From assembly GCA_030540715.1 (NCBI GenBank), contig JAUNVQ010000011.1, forward strand, positions 1 through 64,000: a stretch of 64,000 nt of DNA. Direction: 5' to 3'. Source of the stretch: Actinomycetaceae bacterium. GTDB lineage: Bacteria; Actinomycetota; Actinomycetes; Actinomycetales; Actinomycetaceae. Below the pieces are notes generated by a model. It had not been told where the DNA came from. It worked only from the letters and a program-made list of their open reading frames with translations, and did not search any database. Positions 47,719 through 57,701 of this stretch are shown here, in pieces. Position numbers and translations under genes: made by a program. Position 1 is the first letter of the stretch; each line of letters starts with the position of its first letter.

Positions 47719-48705
47719 TCAGCGATGATGATCACGCAATGCGTGCGTTGTTTCCACTCGTTTCAATAATGCCCCTGCACTTATGTCATCGATATAAAGA
47801 TCCGTTATCACACCGGCATTCAACGCGCCAATAATTGCTCGGCTTTTACTTCTGTCGGCCACCACGGCCATTCGGCGCGGAATCTGCGATAGTTCTTCGG
47901 GAGTGGGCCCTGTCGTTCGCTGATTAAACTCAATATCACTCCAGCTACCATCTTCACGTACCACAAGGGTACACACATCCCCTGCAACATTTTGGGCCTC
48001 CATACGCAAAAGTTCTTGATGCGTAAAATATCCGCCAGCATACACCCGCGAGGGCACCTCTGCTTCTAATGAGCCAATACCAAAAACCGCAATATCACAT
48101 TGCTGGCGAATCTCTAGTACACGGCGAATGGAGCTTTCTTTCCACATTGCCTGTTTTGTTTCCGGGTTATCAAAGAAGGCGGGTGCTGGAAACTGAATAG
48201 AGTGAGCATTAAAGGACTGCGCCGCAACACCAATAATGTATTCAGCATGAGGAACAGCAGTCACCTCTGTTGAAGCCGCACCGTTCAGCTGGACGAACGT
48301 GACATGAGGAATTGTTCGTTGAGGTAGATTACCCACCAGCTCAGTTGTTGTATTCCCCCAGGCCAGGCCAACAGTATCATGTGGCTGAATAATATCTGCA
48401 AGGTCTTGAGCTGCCACTTTACACACATAGCGCAGTCGTTTAAGCGCAGGCGTATGACGCGGAACAGGAATAATGTGGGCACGAACAGACCAGAGTCGAT
48501 AAAAAGCATCACGCTGAATGTTCACGCTATCATCTGCAGCCGCAATAGAGATCGTGACGATACCCGCCTGACGGGCGTATGCCAGCAGACGCGACACAGA
48601 AGATCGTGACATGGAGAGTTTGCGCGCTATCGTTTCCATTGTCAAATCTTCCAGATAATACATCGTTGCTGCTTGTCTGGCTTTTTCTTCACGCTGGTTT
48701 GCCAT
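47719..48705 (-). CDS. SorC-family sugar-responsive transcription regulator
   Basis: This 328-residue regulator has an N-terminal helix-turn-helix (TMETIARKLSMSRSSVSRLLAYAR) and a sugar-binding domain with the NagB/SorC fold (GLAWGNTTTELVGNLP and VADRSKSRAIIGALNAG). SorC proteins bind phosphosugars or related effectors and control sugar/polyol operons. It is divergent from glpD, with a 264-bp shared region holding palindromes, so control of the glycerol genes is likely but inferred. The ATG has GGGGAG upstream. Confidence 0.9.
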   Translation of the reverse strand: MANQREEKARQAATMYYLEDLTMETIARKLSMSRSSVSRLLAYARQAGIVTISIAAADDSVNIQRDAFYRLWSVRAHIIPVPRHTPALKRLRYVCKVAAQDLADIIQPHDTVGLAWGNTTTELVGNLPQRTIPHVTFVQLNGAASTEVTAVPHAEYIIGVAAQSFNAHSIQFPAPAFFDNPETKQAMWKESSIRRVLEIRQQCDIAVFGIGSLEAEVPSRVYAGGYFTHQELLRMEAQNVAGDVCTLVVREDGSWSDIEFNQRTTGPTPEELSQIPRRMAVVADRSKSRAIIGALNAGVITDLYIDDISAGALLKRVETTHALRDHHR

Positions 48706-48969
48706 AACTCCCCTTTTTTGTTTTATCCGGTGTCGTTAATCATCACCGATCAACCTGCCACACACCACAACTTATGGATTAGTTCACAATTGTTCGTGCC
48801 GTTTCGACTATACCGCACATATGTGCAAAAGGTGTGAACATTGTTGCAGTCGATATTAAATTAAGACACAATAACAATATAGCTGAACCCCTTAATGAAA
48901 CGTCACACAGCATCCACACTGTTGGTAGTAAAAAGGGAATCACACAAACACTAAACAAGGGAGTTTTCA
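48706..48969. promoter_or_regulatory. Divergent control region of the SorC regulator and glpD
   Basis: A perfect 12-bp palindrome GCACATATGTGC lies at 48815-48826. It is flanked by GTTCACAATTGTT (48783-48795) on one side and GTGAACATTGTT (48834-48845) on the other, both related inverted/direct sites. This arrangement fits cooperative binding by a SorC tetramer. A weak promoter (TTGCAG, 17 nt, CACAAT) points toward glpD downstream. Confidence 0.45.
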
Positions 48970-50703
48970 TTGAGTATTCCAGCAATTGATCCTTACAAGC
49001 GTCAAGATACGCTTGAAGAAATGGCATCAGATGAAGGACTGGATATTCTTGTTGTTGGTGGTGGGGTCACTGGCGCAGGTATTGCCTACGATGCTGCTCT
49101 GCGCGGACTGCGAGTCGGCATTATTGACGCCCAAGACTGGTCAGCAGGAACGTCATCACGTTCATCAAAACTTGTTCACGGTGGTCTTCGCTATCTTTAT
49201 CAACTAGATTTTCCACTTGTCCACGAAGCACTGACTGAACGCGGTCTGCTGCTTGACTATATTGCACCACACCTCGTCAAAAAAATGCCATTGCTGTGGC
49301 CATTTAAACAACATGTGATTGAACGCGCGTATTCCACTGTTGGCGTTGGACTCTACGATGCCATGGCTCAGATTGCACATCGTGGCTCAGTTCCGATCCA
49401 AAAACACTATACCCGTAAAGGTGCCCTTGACCTGGTTCCTGACCTGCGTAAAGATTCACTTATCGGAGCAATGGTCTACTACGATGCACGCGTTGATGAT
49501 TCACGTCTTGTGCTTACGCTTATCCGTTCAGCCGTTGAATATGGGGCTATGGCTGCAAGTCGTGTTCAAATGGTTGGCATGGCAACCGATGCCACAGGAC
49601 GTGTTGTTGGCGCCGAGATTGAAGACCTTGAAACAGGCAAACGCCACCACATTCGTACCCGCACCATTATTAACGCAACCGGTGTGTGGACGGAAGAAAC
49701 CCAGGCACTGAGTGGCGAAAACTCTGGACTAAAAGTATTGGCCTCCAAAGGGATCCACATTGTGGTTCCAAAAGAGCGGATTCAAGGCTCAACAGGCCTG
49801 TTCATTAGAACCGAAAAATCTGTCCTTTTTATTATTCCCTGGAAACGCTACTGGATTATTGGGACAACAGACACCACATACACCGAGGATTTCCGCCATC
49901 CAGTAGCCAATAAAGACGATATTGACTATATATTGGACCACGCCAATAGCGTCCTGGAGACGAATCTGACCCACAACGACATTATTGGAACCTACGCCGG
50001 ACTACGGCCATTACTCATGCCTGGCACAAAGGGAACAACCGCTAAATCAACGAAAGTTTCGCGTGAACACACCGTCACCGAAGCCGCCCCCGGACTAATT
50101 GTTATCGCCGGCGGTAAGCTCACGACTTACCGAGTGATGGCTGAAGATGCCGTTGATTTTGCGATCGGTCGGCGAGCAAAAACCTTGCCCTCCCTCACGA
50201 AAACCTCACCACTGCGTGGCGCACGCGGCTATAAAGCGCTGTGGAATGCTCGCCGACGCATGGCCAAAGAATCAGGGTTAAGCCTTGAACATATCGAAGA
50301 CCTTTTGGATCGTTACGGCAGTGACATCCGCGAGATTCTACGAATGATCAAAAAAGATCCTGACCTGGGCAAAGAACTAAAAGAAGCACCCGAATATTTA
50401 CGTGCCGAAATTGCTTTCGGCGTGAAATACGAGGGCGCGATTCATTTAGAGGACACAATGTGTCATCGCACCAGGCTCACCTATGAGCGCCGCAACCACG
50501 GATTGGACGCGGCTCCAGAGTGCGCTGACATTATGGCATCACTTCTTGGCTGGGACAGCGCAACCCGCACAGCCGAAATCGAGGCCTACACGAAACGCTG
50601 TCACGCCGAAGACGAAGCAGCAAACATCGCCAACGAGAAAAGTTCTCAGAAGGCACGTGGCAGAATCGGCGACGTTACACCCATGCACAACCTGCATAGT
50701 TAA
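48970..50703 (+). CDS. glpD: Aerobic glycerol-3-phosphate dehydrogenase
   Basis: GlpD oxidises glycerol-3-phosphate to dihydroxyacetone phosphate and passes electrons to the quinone pool at the membrane. The 577-residue protein has the FAD-binding Rossmann motif ILVVGGGVTGAGIAYDAALRG (core VVGGGVTGAGIA), SSRSSKLVHGGLRYL, GTTDTTYTEDF and GGKLTTYRVMAEDAVD, then the C-terminal DAO domain. The start is TTG with AGGGAG upstream at 6 nt. It is the first of three glycerol genes. Confidence 0.95.
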   Translation: MSIPAIDPYKRQDTLEEMASDEGLDILVVGGGVTGAGIAYDAALRGLRVGIIDAQDWSAGTSSRSSKLVHGGLRYLYQLDFPLVHEALTERGLLLDYIAPHLVKKMPLLWPFKQHVIERAYSTVGVGLYDAMAQIAHRGSVPIQKHYTRKGALDLVPDLRKDSLIGAMVYYDARVDDSRLVLTLIRSAVEYGAMAASRVQMVGMATDATGRVVGAEIEDLETGKRHHIRTRTIINATGVWTEETQALSGENSGLKVLASKGIHIVVPKERIQGSTGLFIRTEKSVLFIIPWKRYWIIGTTDTTYTEDFRHPVANKDDIDYILDHANSVLETNLTHNDIIGTYAGLRPLLMPGTKGTTAKSTKVSREHTVTEAAPGLIVIAGGKLTTYRVMAEDAVDFAIGRRAKTLPSLTKTSPLRGARGYKALWNARRRMAKESGLSLEHIEDLLDRYGSDIREILRMIKKDPDLGKELKEAPEYLRAEIAFGVKYEGAIHLEDTMCHRTRLTYERRNHGLDAAPECADIMASLLGWDSATRTAEIEAYTKRCHAEDEAANIANEKSSQKARGRIGDVTPMHNLHS

Positions 50704-50892
50704 CGTGGCTGTCTGCTAACATCATGCAGCAGCCTGTGACATGGTGTGCCCACTGTGTTGATAGCAGCAAGGAATGATATTTCACCGGAAAATTCAGTTC
50801 CCCTATGCACGCTACAGCATCACAGTACACAACACCGCACACGCCGTACTTCCACAATCAAATCGAATGCACATAGACGTGCAAGAAAGTGA

Positions 50893-51708
50893 GTGAATGT
50901 GTTAAACACACTAGTTATCTTGGCGCAAGCCAACCCTGCCCCACTACCCCTATCAGAGATGTTTCTTTCTGAGTTCTTTGGAACACTGGTATTAATCATG
51001 TTTGGTGTTGGCACTGTTGCCACCAACAATCTTTTAAAATCGAAAGGTGCTGGAACCGGTTGGGTACTCATCACCTTCGGGTGGGGATTTGCCGTATATA
51101 TGGGTGTTTTTGCCGCCTGGAAAACGGGTGGTCATATTAACCCAGCCGTAACAGTAGCTAAAGCTATATGGCATATGTTTGATCCTGACATCACCCTTGG
51201 TGCAAGTGCCGCTGGAACTGCCGCAGTAAATGCTACAAATATAACCGTTTATATTGTGGCTCAGTTCCTTGGCGCTTTTGTTGGTGCCGTTATTGCATGG
51301 CTTGCTTACAAACTACAGTTTGATCAAGAAATGGATGAACCCGTGATGAAGCGCTACTGCTTTTGCACAGCACCAGAGGTTCGCAACTATGGGTGGAACC
51401 TTGTCACTGAGGCCATTGGGACAGCCGCTTTGATCATCTTTATCATGACTTCTGGCAAAAGCCCCGCCGATGTGGGCCCACTAGCCGTAGCACTGTGTGT
51501 TGTGGTTATCGGTATGGCATTAGGCGGCCCCACTGGATACGCTATTAACCCAGCTCGTGACTTTGGACCGCGCGTTGCCCACTTAGTGTTGCCCATGAAA
51601 GGCGGCAAAGTTGATTCTGACTGGGCATATTCGTGGGTGCCTATTGTTGGCCCACTTATTGGTGCCGTCCTTGGTGTTGTGACAGTTATTGGCGTTGGTA
51701 TGGGATAG
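50893..51708 (+). CDS. glpF: Glycerol facilitator (aquaglyceroporin)
   Basis: This 271-residue MIP-family channel admits glycerol by diffusion. Six helices and two half-helices carry the NPA motifs GGHINPAVT and GYAINPARDFGPR. The Asp after the second NPAR favours glycerol over water. The start is GTG without a strong ribosome-binding site. It lies 190 bp after glpD and 68 bp before glpK, so the three are probably one transcript or two linked ones. Confidence 0.95.
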   Translation: MNVLNTLVILAQANPAPLPLSEMFLSEFFGTLVLIMFGVGTVATNNLLKSKGAGTGWVLITFGWGFAVYMGVFAAWKTGGHINPAVTVAKAIWHMFDPDITLGASAAGTAAVNATNITVYIVAQFLGAFVGAVIAWLAYKLQFDQEMDEPVMKRYCFCTAPEVRNYGWNLVTEAIGTAALIIFIMTSGKSPADVGPLAVALCVVVIGMALGGPTGYAINPARDFGPRVAHLVLPMKGGKVDSDWAYSWVPIVGPLIGAVLGVVTVIGVGMG

Positions 51709-51776
51709 TCATTGGAATTGATGGGGACACCCTTACACCTACCAGAAAATACGCATCAACTTGTGAAGGAAAATAA

Positions 51777-53303
51777 ATGACAGAGAAAAAATACGTCCTA
51801 GCAATTGACCAAGGCACCACATCATCACGTGCGATTTTGTTTAACCATTCAGGTCAGATTGTTTCTGTTGGACAAAAAGAACATGAACAGATTTTCCCCA
51901 AAGCTGGTTGGGTTGAGCACAACCCAATCGAGATTTGGGATAACATTCGCGCCTGTGTAGCCGATGCTTTGCAAAAGGCTGAGGTAAACCGTCACTCCAT
52001 TGCGGCTGTTGGTATCACTAACCAGCGTGAAACCACTGTTGTATGGGATAAGAACACGGGCGAACCCGTTTACAACGCAATCGTTTGGCAAGACACCCGA
52101 ACCGATGCCATCGTTCGTGAACTAGCTGGTAATGAAGGGCCAGAAAAATACAAGAAAGACGTTGGCCTACCGTTGGCAACCTATTTTTCCGGGCCTAAGA
52201 TCAAGTGGATTCTTGACAATGTCGATGGTGCACGCGAAAAAGCTGAAGCCGGTGACCTACTGTTTGGAAACACCGACACATGGACCGTATGGAACCTCAC
52301 TGGCGGCGTTGAGGGCGGAGTTCATGTTACCGACGTAACGAACGCTTCGCGCACAATGCTCATGGATATTGAAAAACTGGAGTGGCGTGAAGATATTTGT
52401 GCAGATATGGGCATTGCCATGTCGATGCTGCCAAAGATTTGTTCATCCTCTGAAATCTATGGATACGGGCGCAAAAATGGTCTGTTAATAGACACCCCGA
52501 TCGCTGGCATCCTTGGTGACCAGCAGGCAGCAACATTCGGTCAGGCATGCTTTGAAAAGGGCATGGCAAAAAATACGTACGGAACTGGCTGCTTTATGCT
52601 GATGAATACTGGAGAGGAACCCGTACACTCTGACAACGGGCTGCTGACAACCGTATGCTATAAGATTGGCGACCAGCCAACGAAGTATGCCCTGGAGGGC
52701 TCGATTGCTGTCACAGGGTCACTGATCCAGTGGCTGCGCGACAATCTGAAGATTATTGATTCAGCCCCTCAGGTTGAACAACTAGCCAAAACCGTTGACG
52801 ACAATGGTGGCATGTATTTTGTTCCAGCTTTCTCGGGCTTGTTTGCCCCATACTGGAAAGATGATGCACGTGGCGCAATTGTTGGTATGACGCGGTATAA
52901 CAATGCTGGGCACATGGCTCGTGCAGCATTGGAAGCATCAGCTTTCCAAACACGTGAAGTACTTGATGCCATGAATGCTGATTCTGGTGTTGATTTGACC
53001 GAACTGCGTGTTGACGGCGGAATGATCGCTAATGAACTGCTAATGCAGTTCCAAGCTGATATTTTAGGTACCAATGTGGTAGCACCTGAAGTTGCTGAAA
53101 CAACCGCACTGGGTGCAGCCTATGCTGCTGGTATCGCTGTCGGTTTTTGGGATGGCGAACAAGATGTCATCGATAACTGGTGTGAAGGCAAACGCTGGCA
53201 ACCACAGATGGCTGAAGAAGATCGCGAACGAACCTACCGTCTGTGGAAGAAAGCCGTTACAAAGACTTTCGACTGGGTCGACGATGATGTTCGTAACGCA
53301 TAG
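51777..53303 (+). CDS. glpK: Glycerol kinase
   Basis: GlpK phosphorylates glycerol, trapping it in the cell as glycerol-3-phosphate. The 508-residue FGGY kinase has [45 protein letters not shown] and [21 protein letters not shown], and the [18 protein letters not shown] segment. GAAGGA precedes the ATG. With glpF and glpD it completes glycerol uptake to dihydroxyacetone phosphate. Confidence 0.97.
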   Translation: MTEKKYVLAIDQGTTSSRAILFNHSGQIVSVGQKEHEQIFPKAGWVEHNPIEIWDNIRACVADALQKAEVNRHSIAAVGITNQRETTVVWDKNTGEPVYNAIVWQDTRTDAIVRELAGNEGPEKYKKDVGLPLATYFSGPKIKWILDNVDGAREKAEAGDLLFGNTDTWTVWNLTGGVEGGVHVTDVTNASRTMLMDIEKLEWREDICADMGIAMSMLPKICSSSEIYGYGRKNGLLIDTPIAGILGDQQAATFGQACFEKGMAKNTYGTGCFMLMNTGEEPVHSDNGLLTTVCYKIGDQPTKYALEGSIAVTGSLIQWLRDNLKIIDSAPQVEQLAKTVDDNGGMYFVPAFSGLFAPYWKDDARGAIVGMTRYNNAGHMARAALEASAFQTREVLDAMNADSGVDLTELRVDGGMIANELLMQFQADILGTNVVAPEVAETTALGAAYAAGIAVGFWDGEQDVIDNWCEGKRWQPQMAEEDRERTYRLWKKAVTKTFDWVDDDVRNA

Positions 53304-53700
53304 CAGGTGTCTGGATACGGCTTACCGGCTGTTTTTCGTGTATTGGTGCAGTAGCACGAAAAACAAAAAGCTGGCAAGACGACAGACATGCGTGCAGTCT
53401 GAACCGAAAGTCTCGAAGGTAACGCCGTTGGGGTTCCCAAGGTAAATTCTTGAAGACAATCTGGAACGGACCGCTAAAAACTGAATAATCGCTTTTAAGC
53501 GGCGGAAATGGGCCGACCGAACAAAGCGACTTTTCCACATTCACAGCGTGTGGACATGCGGGGTGTGGCCTGTGATGAATACCAATATCATCGCGGGCCA
53601 CGCTCCATTTTTATGCAGTCTTGGCGCTATCATCTCTCGCCCTTCCCCCATGGGATCCCACTCATGCACCCCCAGGGATCTCCTTCATCTCACCTTCTGT
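53304..53700. other. Intergenic region after glpK with an A/T-rich inverted repeat
   Basis: This is 397 bp without a gene. GTTTTTCGTG at 53331-53340 is perfectly complementary to CACGAAAAAC at 53355-53364; the 14-nt loop makes it a candidate terminator after glpK. Short overlapping frames have no ribosome-binding sites. Confidence 0.45.
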
Positions 53701-54612
53701 TCAGGATGTTATGGAAGGGGCTGTCACAAAATCAATAAGGGATTCTACACGCCCAAGAAGCTCTGGTTGCAGGTCGCGATAATCACGCACCGAACGTAAA
53801 ATTCGCTTCCAACCTGCTGCAATATCTGCTTGCGAACTATGCGGCCACCCCAGTGCGGCCAAAGTTCCCACTTTAATATCCCTACCGCGTTCAACTGTAG
53901 GCCAGTCCTTCACTCCAACACGTGCGGGTTTGACTGCTTGCCAAATATCAATAAAAGGGTGACCTTCAATGCGAACTGCGTCCCAAGAAAACTCTCTCAA
54001 CACCTGAGCTGCAATGCGTGACTCTTTGGAACCTTCAATCATGTGATCTACCAGGATGCCAGCGCGGCGCGTAGGCGTTGGCGCAAAGTCACGCAAGACC
54101 TCATGCAAATGGTCCACGCCCTCAAGAAGCTCAACAACAATACCTTCCACACGCAAGTCGTCACCCCACACATGTTCTACAAGCTCGGCATCGTGGCGAC
54201 CTTCCACCCAAATACGCGAGGCTTGCGCCAACCGTGCGCGTTGTTGTTCAACGGCTACCGACCCCGAGTTTGTCAGGCGGCGCCCCGTTACTGACGGCGG
54301 CCCACCCGTATCGCGCGTGCGTGCGGGAGCATAAATACTGCTTTTCGAGGCTTTTGGCAACACTAATGTCACAGGGTTACCATCAACCCAAAATCCAGCC
54401 CCTAAAGGGAATCCACGTCGTCGCCCACGGCGGTCTTCAAGTTCGACAACGTGCATGCCGCCGCGTTTTTCCAGACGTACTACTGCACCCACAAAACCTG
54501 ATTCAACGTCCTCAACAACCAGCCCACGTTCGGCTGGAATAGGGGTTGACGTGCGTCGTTTAGTATGGTGCGGGTTCATCTTCAAAACGTCATATCCATA
54601 GCGGTCACTCAT
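53701..54612 (-). CDS. DUF3097 family protein
   Basis: This 303-residue protein belongs to the actinobacterial DUF3097 family of unknown function. Its start MSDRYGYDVL and the N-terminal beta domain (about 40-75, VEDVESGFVGAVVRLEKRG) lead to a central segment RIWVEGRHDAELVEHVWGDDLR and then RAGILVDHMIEGSKESRIA and EGHPFIDIWQAVKP. The WVEGRHDAE stretch resembles a Toprim E-G-x-x-D motif, suggesting a nucleic-acid-related role (inference). The ATG at 54612 has a weak ribosome-binding site. It is convergent with the glp operon. Confidence 0.85.
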   Translation of the reverse strand: MSDRYGYDVLKMNPHHTKRRTSTPIPAERGLVVEDVESGFVGAVVRLEKRGGMHVVELEDRRGRRRGFPLGAGFWVDGNPVTLVLPKASKSSIYAPARTRDTGGPPSVTGRRLTNSGSVAVEQQRARLAQASRIWVEGRHDAELVEHVWGDDLRVEGIVVELLEGVDHLHEVLRDFAPTPTRRAGILVDHMIEGSKESRIAAQVLREFSWDAVRIEGHPFIDIWQAVKPARVGVKDWPTVERGRDIKVGTLAALGWPHSSQADIAAGWKRILRSVRDYRDLQPELLGRVESLIDFVTAPSITS

Positions 54613-54916
54613 AGGCACCAGGTTAAGACGCAATCGGGAAAAGACTAACGATACTGTTGGGCGTGTTCGGTTTTATTTCACAGGGCGAAACACGAGTCAC
54701 TCTCTTTGTAAACACTAGCTTCGCCCTCGTAACAACACCGATCCCCCATACGCAATGACACTAAAAGTAACCGCGTTTCCATACTCAAGTCACTCCCCAT
54801 CCCCTGAAGGTGCAACCCCTATCTATCGATTTGTGGACGTGTGTCCAAATGTACACGATAAGGACTCACACTAAAGTGCCAAGCGGATCTATCATTGATC
54901 CTTTGGAGGAATTGAC
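54613..54916. other. Intergenic region with a 10-mer inverted pair
   Basis: The window 10-mer, as CTTCGCCCTC, lies at 54719-54728. AGGGCGAA at 54682-54689 is perfectly complementary to TTCGCCCT at 54720-54727, so motif and partial copy form an inverted pair. TGGAC/GTCCA with a 4-nt centre near 54833-54846 is a possible operator for the next gene. Confidence 0.5.
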
Positions 54917-56929
54917 GTGAAAAAGTATTTCGACGCTAGGAACAACACATCAACATCACACACCAGCGCTGCCATACCGTATAACGGTTCCACGGGGACG
55001 CCTCACACAAAGGCCAGTAGCGTTGACCACTCCCACACTCAGATCCCTAACACAAGACAGGCCCACGCTCACTCCCCAGCCACAACTCACGTGCAGCACC
55101 AGGCTGATTCTCCCCCTATTCATGACGAACATAGTAGCCGTGATATTTTCAATGTTATTTCAGGCCTGATGCTTGCACTATTCGTTGCCATGATGTCCGT
55201 AACAATCGTAGGTACATCGCTTCCTACCATGATGGCGGCCCTCCACGGCACCGAAACGCACTACACTTGGGTTGTTACCTCAATGCTACTGTCATCAACC
55301 GTTACTACACCTATTGCGGGGCGTCTGGGCGACCTCTTTGATAAAAAGAAACTTCTGCTCACCGGCATTGGTTTATTCACATTGGGGTCGCTGTTGGCTG
55401 GTGCCTCCACCACGCCAATGATGCTGATTTTGACACGTATTTTTCAAGGTGTTGGAATGGGCATGCAAATGTCGCTTTCGCAAACTGTTATTGCAACAAT
55501 TACCCCACCGCGTGAACGTGGTCGCTACAACGGTTATTTAGGTGGCGTGATGGCGGTATCGACTGTGTCAGGCCCTTTGATCGGGGGATTCATTGTAGCA
55601 ACTCCTTGGCTAGGTTGGCGCTGGTCTCTATGGATATCAGTTCCATTTTCCTTGGCTGCGATGGCGGTTTTAGCCAAATGGCTGAAGGTCCCAGGCTCAG
55701 TTGTGTCCCAACCTGTTGTGGATTACAAAGGTGCAATCGCAATTTCCTCCGGTGTAAGCCTGCTGCTGATATGGCTGTCCCTTGGCGGCAAACAGATTCC
55801 GTGGGGATCGCCACTTGGGATTATTTTGCCACTTGTTGCTGTGAGCGCACTCATTGCATTTTTTTTCATCGAAAAGCATGCTGTCGAACCGATTGTTCCG
55901 CTATGGCTTTTCACACAGCGCACCCCACTTTTGGCAATTATCGCGTCAATCGCTGTTGGCACTGCTTTGAATGCTCCACCTGTTTTCTTAGGGCAATATT
56001 TCCAGGTAGGTCGAGGGATGAATCCTGCGGCAGCTGGTCTTGCCATGACTCCATTAATGATTGGATCATTTATTTTTTCAACCATTATTGGTCAAGCTGT
56101 TGCCAAACTGGCCCGCTGGAAGCGCTTCGTGGTAGCGGGCTTGTTGGCCATGACTATTGGTCTGATCATGACTGCTTTCGCAGGGGCTTCTACCCCACTG
56201 TGGTGGATATGGATCGCAATTTTCTTCGTGGGAGCAGGCCAGGGCGCATCAATGCAAAACCTGGTTCTTGCCGTACAAAACACCGTTCGCCTACGAGACA
56301 TCGGTGCCTCTACCGCAACGATCACTTTTTTCCGCTCTTTAGGTGGAGCAATTGGCGTGCAGGTAGCAGGACTGGCCTTTAGTTTAGATGTAGGACGCCG
56401 TATTAACCAGGGCTTTCAGAGGGCGAAGCTCAGTATGCCTGCCTCTCACGATGGGTCAATGAATTTCCAACAACTCCCAGCCCCAGCTCGTAGTATTATT
56501 CAGCAGGCTTATGGCGATTCAATTGGTATTATCTTTGCCACTTTGGCTGTTACTGGTGTGATAGCCGTGATCGCTGCTTCTTTCATGAAGTCCTCTAAGC
56601 TACGCGATACGATCGACAACGCTGCGCCAGCTTCTCAAACCACTAGCACGGATACAGCAAACACCGCAGGTAATGCAAAAGAATCATACATCACTAAGAC
56701 TCAATCAATCACCGATCCTCATGACCATCGCCACGAGACTCATCCTGCGGAACAGGTTCGCGTAGCCTTGCAAAAAGACGAAGTTAAGCGCGAGTTGGAG
56801 GAACTTTTTGCTCCATCATCGCAGGAAAAATCTTCTGTAAAACACTCTGGCAACCATGTTACAGCTCGTGAAGAAACCTCTACTGGTACCAGTCAATCAA
56901 CAGGCACAGAAAACACTAACGCAGTGTAA
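54917..56929 (+). CDS. DHA2-type MFS multidrug transporter with long hydrophilic ends
   Basis: This 670-residue protein is a fourteen-helix major facilitator of the EmrB/QacA (DHA2) group. The first core helix starts at about residue 80, with TSLPTMMAALHG and motif A (GRLGDLFDKKK). Motif C-like RIFQGVGMGMQMSLSQTVI and a glycine-rich C-terminal half follow. The ~75-residue N-terminal and ~105-residue C-terminal stretches are hydrophilic, rich in His/Thr/Ser/Asn and Glu/Lys, and are unusual extensions. The GTG has GGAGGA 7 nt upstream. Substrates are unknown; drug export is a family inference. A copy of the window 10-mer is inside (56419-56428). Confidence 0.85.
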   Translation: MKKYFDARNNTSTSHTSAAIPYNGSTGTPHTKASSVDHSHTQIPNTRQAHAHSPATTHVQHQADSPPIHDEHSSRDIFNVISGLMLALFVAMMSVTIVGTSLPTMMAALHGTETHYTWVVTSMLLSSTVTTPIAGRLGDLFDKKKLLLTGIGLFTLGSLLAGASTTPMMLILTRIFQGVGMGMQMSLSQTVIATITPPRERGRYNGYLGGVMAVSTVSGPLIGGFIVATPWLGWRWSLWISVPFSLAAMAVLAKWLKVPGSVVSQPVVDYKGAIAISSGVSLLLIWLSLGGKQIPWGSPLGIILPLVAVSALIAFFFIEKHAVEPIVPLWLFTQRTPLLAIIASIAVGTALNAPPVFLGQYFQVGRGMNPAAAGLAMTPLMIGSFIFSTIIGQAVAKLARWKRFVVAGLLAMTIGLIMTAFAGASTPLWWIWIAIFFVGAGQGASMQNLVLAVQNTVRLRDIGASTATITFFRSLGGAIGVQVAGLAFSLDVGRRINQGFQRAKLSMPASHDGSMNFQQLPAPARSIIQQAYGDSIGIIFATLAVTGVIAVIAASFMKSSKLRDTIDNAAPASQTTSTDTANTAGNAKESYITKTQSITDPHDHRHETHPAEQVRVALQKDEVKRELEELFAPSSQEKSSVKHSGNHVTAREETSTGTSQSTGTENTNAV

Positions 56930-57173
56930 TCACCTCATGCAATTCCTGTTAAAAGAAGACGCCTCCTAAAGAATAATCACATCTTCACGTTCACCCTCTG
57001 CAGGTCAGCTGGGGCAACAGCGCCTTCACAAGTTCACGTGCTTGTCAATTGTCTTATATCAACGTGCCTTACTCGCACCAGTGGCTTCTTCACCTTACCC
57101 TGTACAGAATCATCCTGTCTAAACTCACCACTGCTCATTGATTGCCCTTGCAGATAACGGTTAGACTGTCACC

Positions 57174-57572
57174 ATGGCAACCAATGCTCAACCCGATGCT
57201 GTGCGCGCTGACGTGTGGCTTTGGTCTGTACGCGTGTACAAAACACGCTCAGCAGCTACAACGGCGTGTAAAGGTGGGCATGTGCGCGTCAATGACGAGG
57301 TAGCCAAGCCGTCAACGCGCCTACACGTTGGCGATAAGGTTCGTGCACGTATCCAGGGTTTTGATCGAATTCTTATAGTTCGTGGACTACTGAAAAAACG
57401 CGTAGGTGCAGCGCTTGCTGCGCAAAACTTTGAGGATCTTACACCGCAGCGCCCTCGACTATATATCCCACCTGTGGGCCGTCGTAATCCCGGAACTGGG
57501 CGCCCTACAAAGAAAGAGCGCCGAGAGCTTGATCGCCTTATGGGGCGCGACCCAAACAAAGGGCGTTACTAA
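57174..57572 (+). CDS. S4-domain RNA-binding protein (Hsp15/RqcP-like)
   Basis: This 132-residue protein has one S4 domain (about 10-70: VRADVWLWSVRVYKTRSAATTACKGGHVRVNDEVAKPSTRL, with core KGGHVRVNDEVAKPS), followed by a basic tail ending GRPTKKERRELDRLMGRDPNKGRY. Relatives such as Hsp15 (E. coli) and RqcP (B. subtilis) act on stalled 50S-nascent-chain complexes. Function here is inferred by family. It lies alone between two MFS genes. Confidence 0.85.
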   Translation: MATNAQPDAVRADVWLWSVRVYKTRSAATTACKGGHVRVNDEVAKPSTRLHVGDKVRARIQGFDRILIVRGLLKKRVGAALAAQNFEDLTPQRPRLYIPPVGRRNPGTGRPTKKERRELDRLMGRDPNKGRY

Positions 57573-57701
57573 CCCACACCGCCACTTGCTAAAGTCTCGT
57601 GCATGCCTTCGATAATATCTTTTCCGCTGATTTACCTTCCTATTCATTGCAAAAACGATACCGCACTAGACCTCTCCCGTATTTTTCGGTAGGTTCTTTA
57701 T

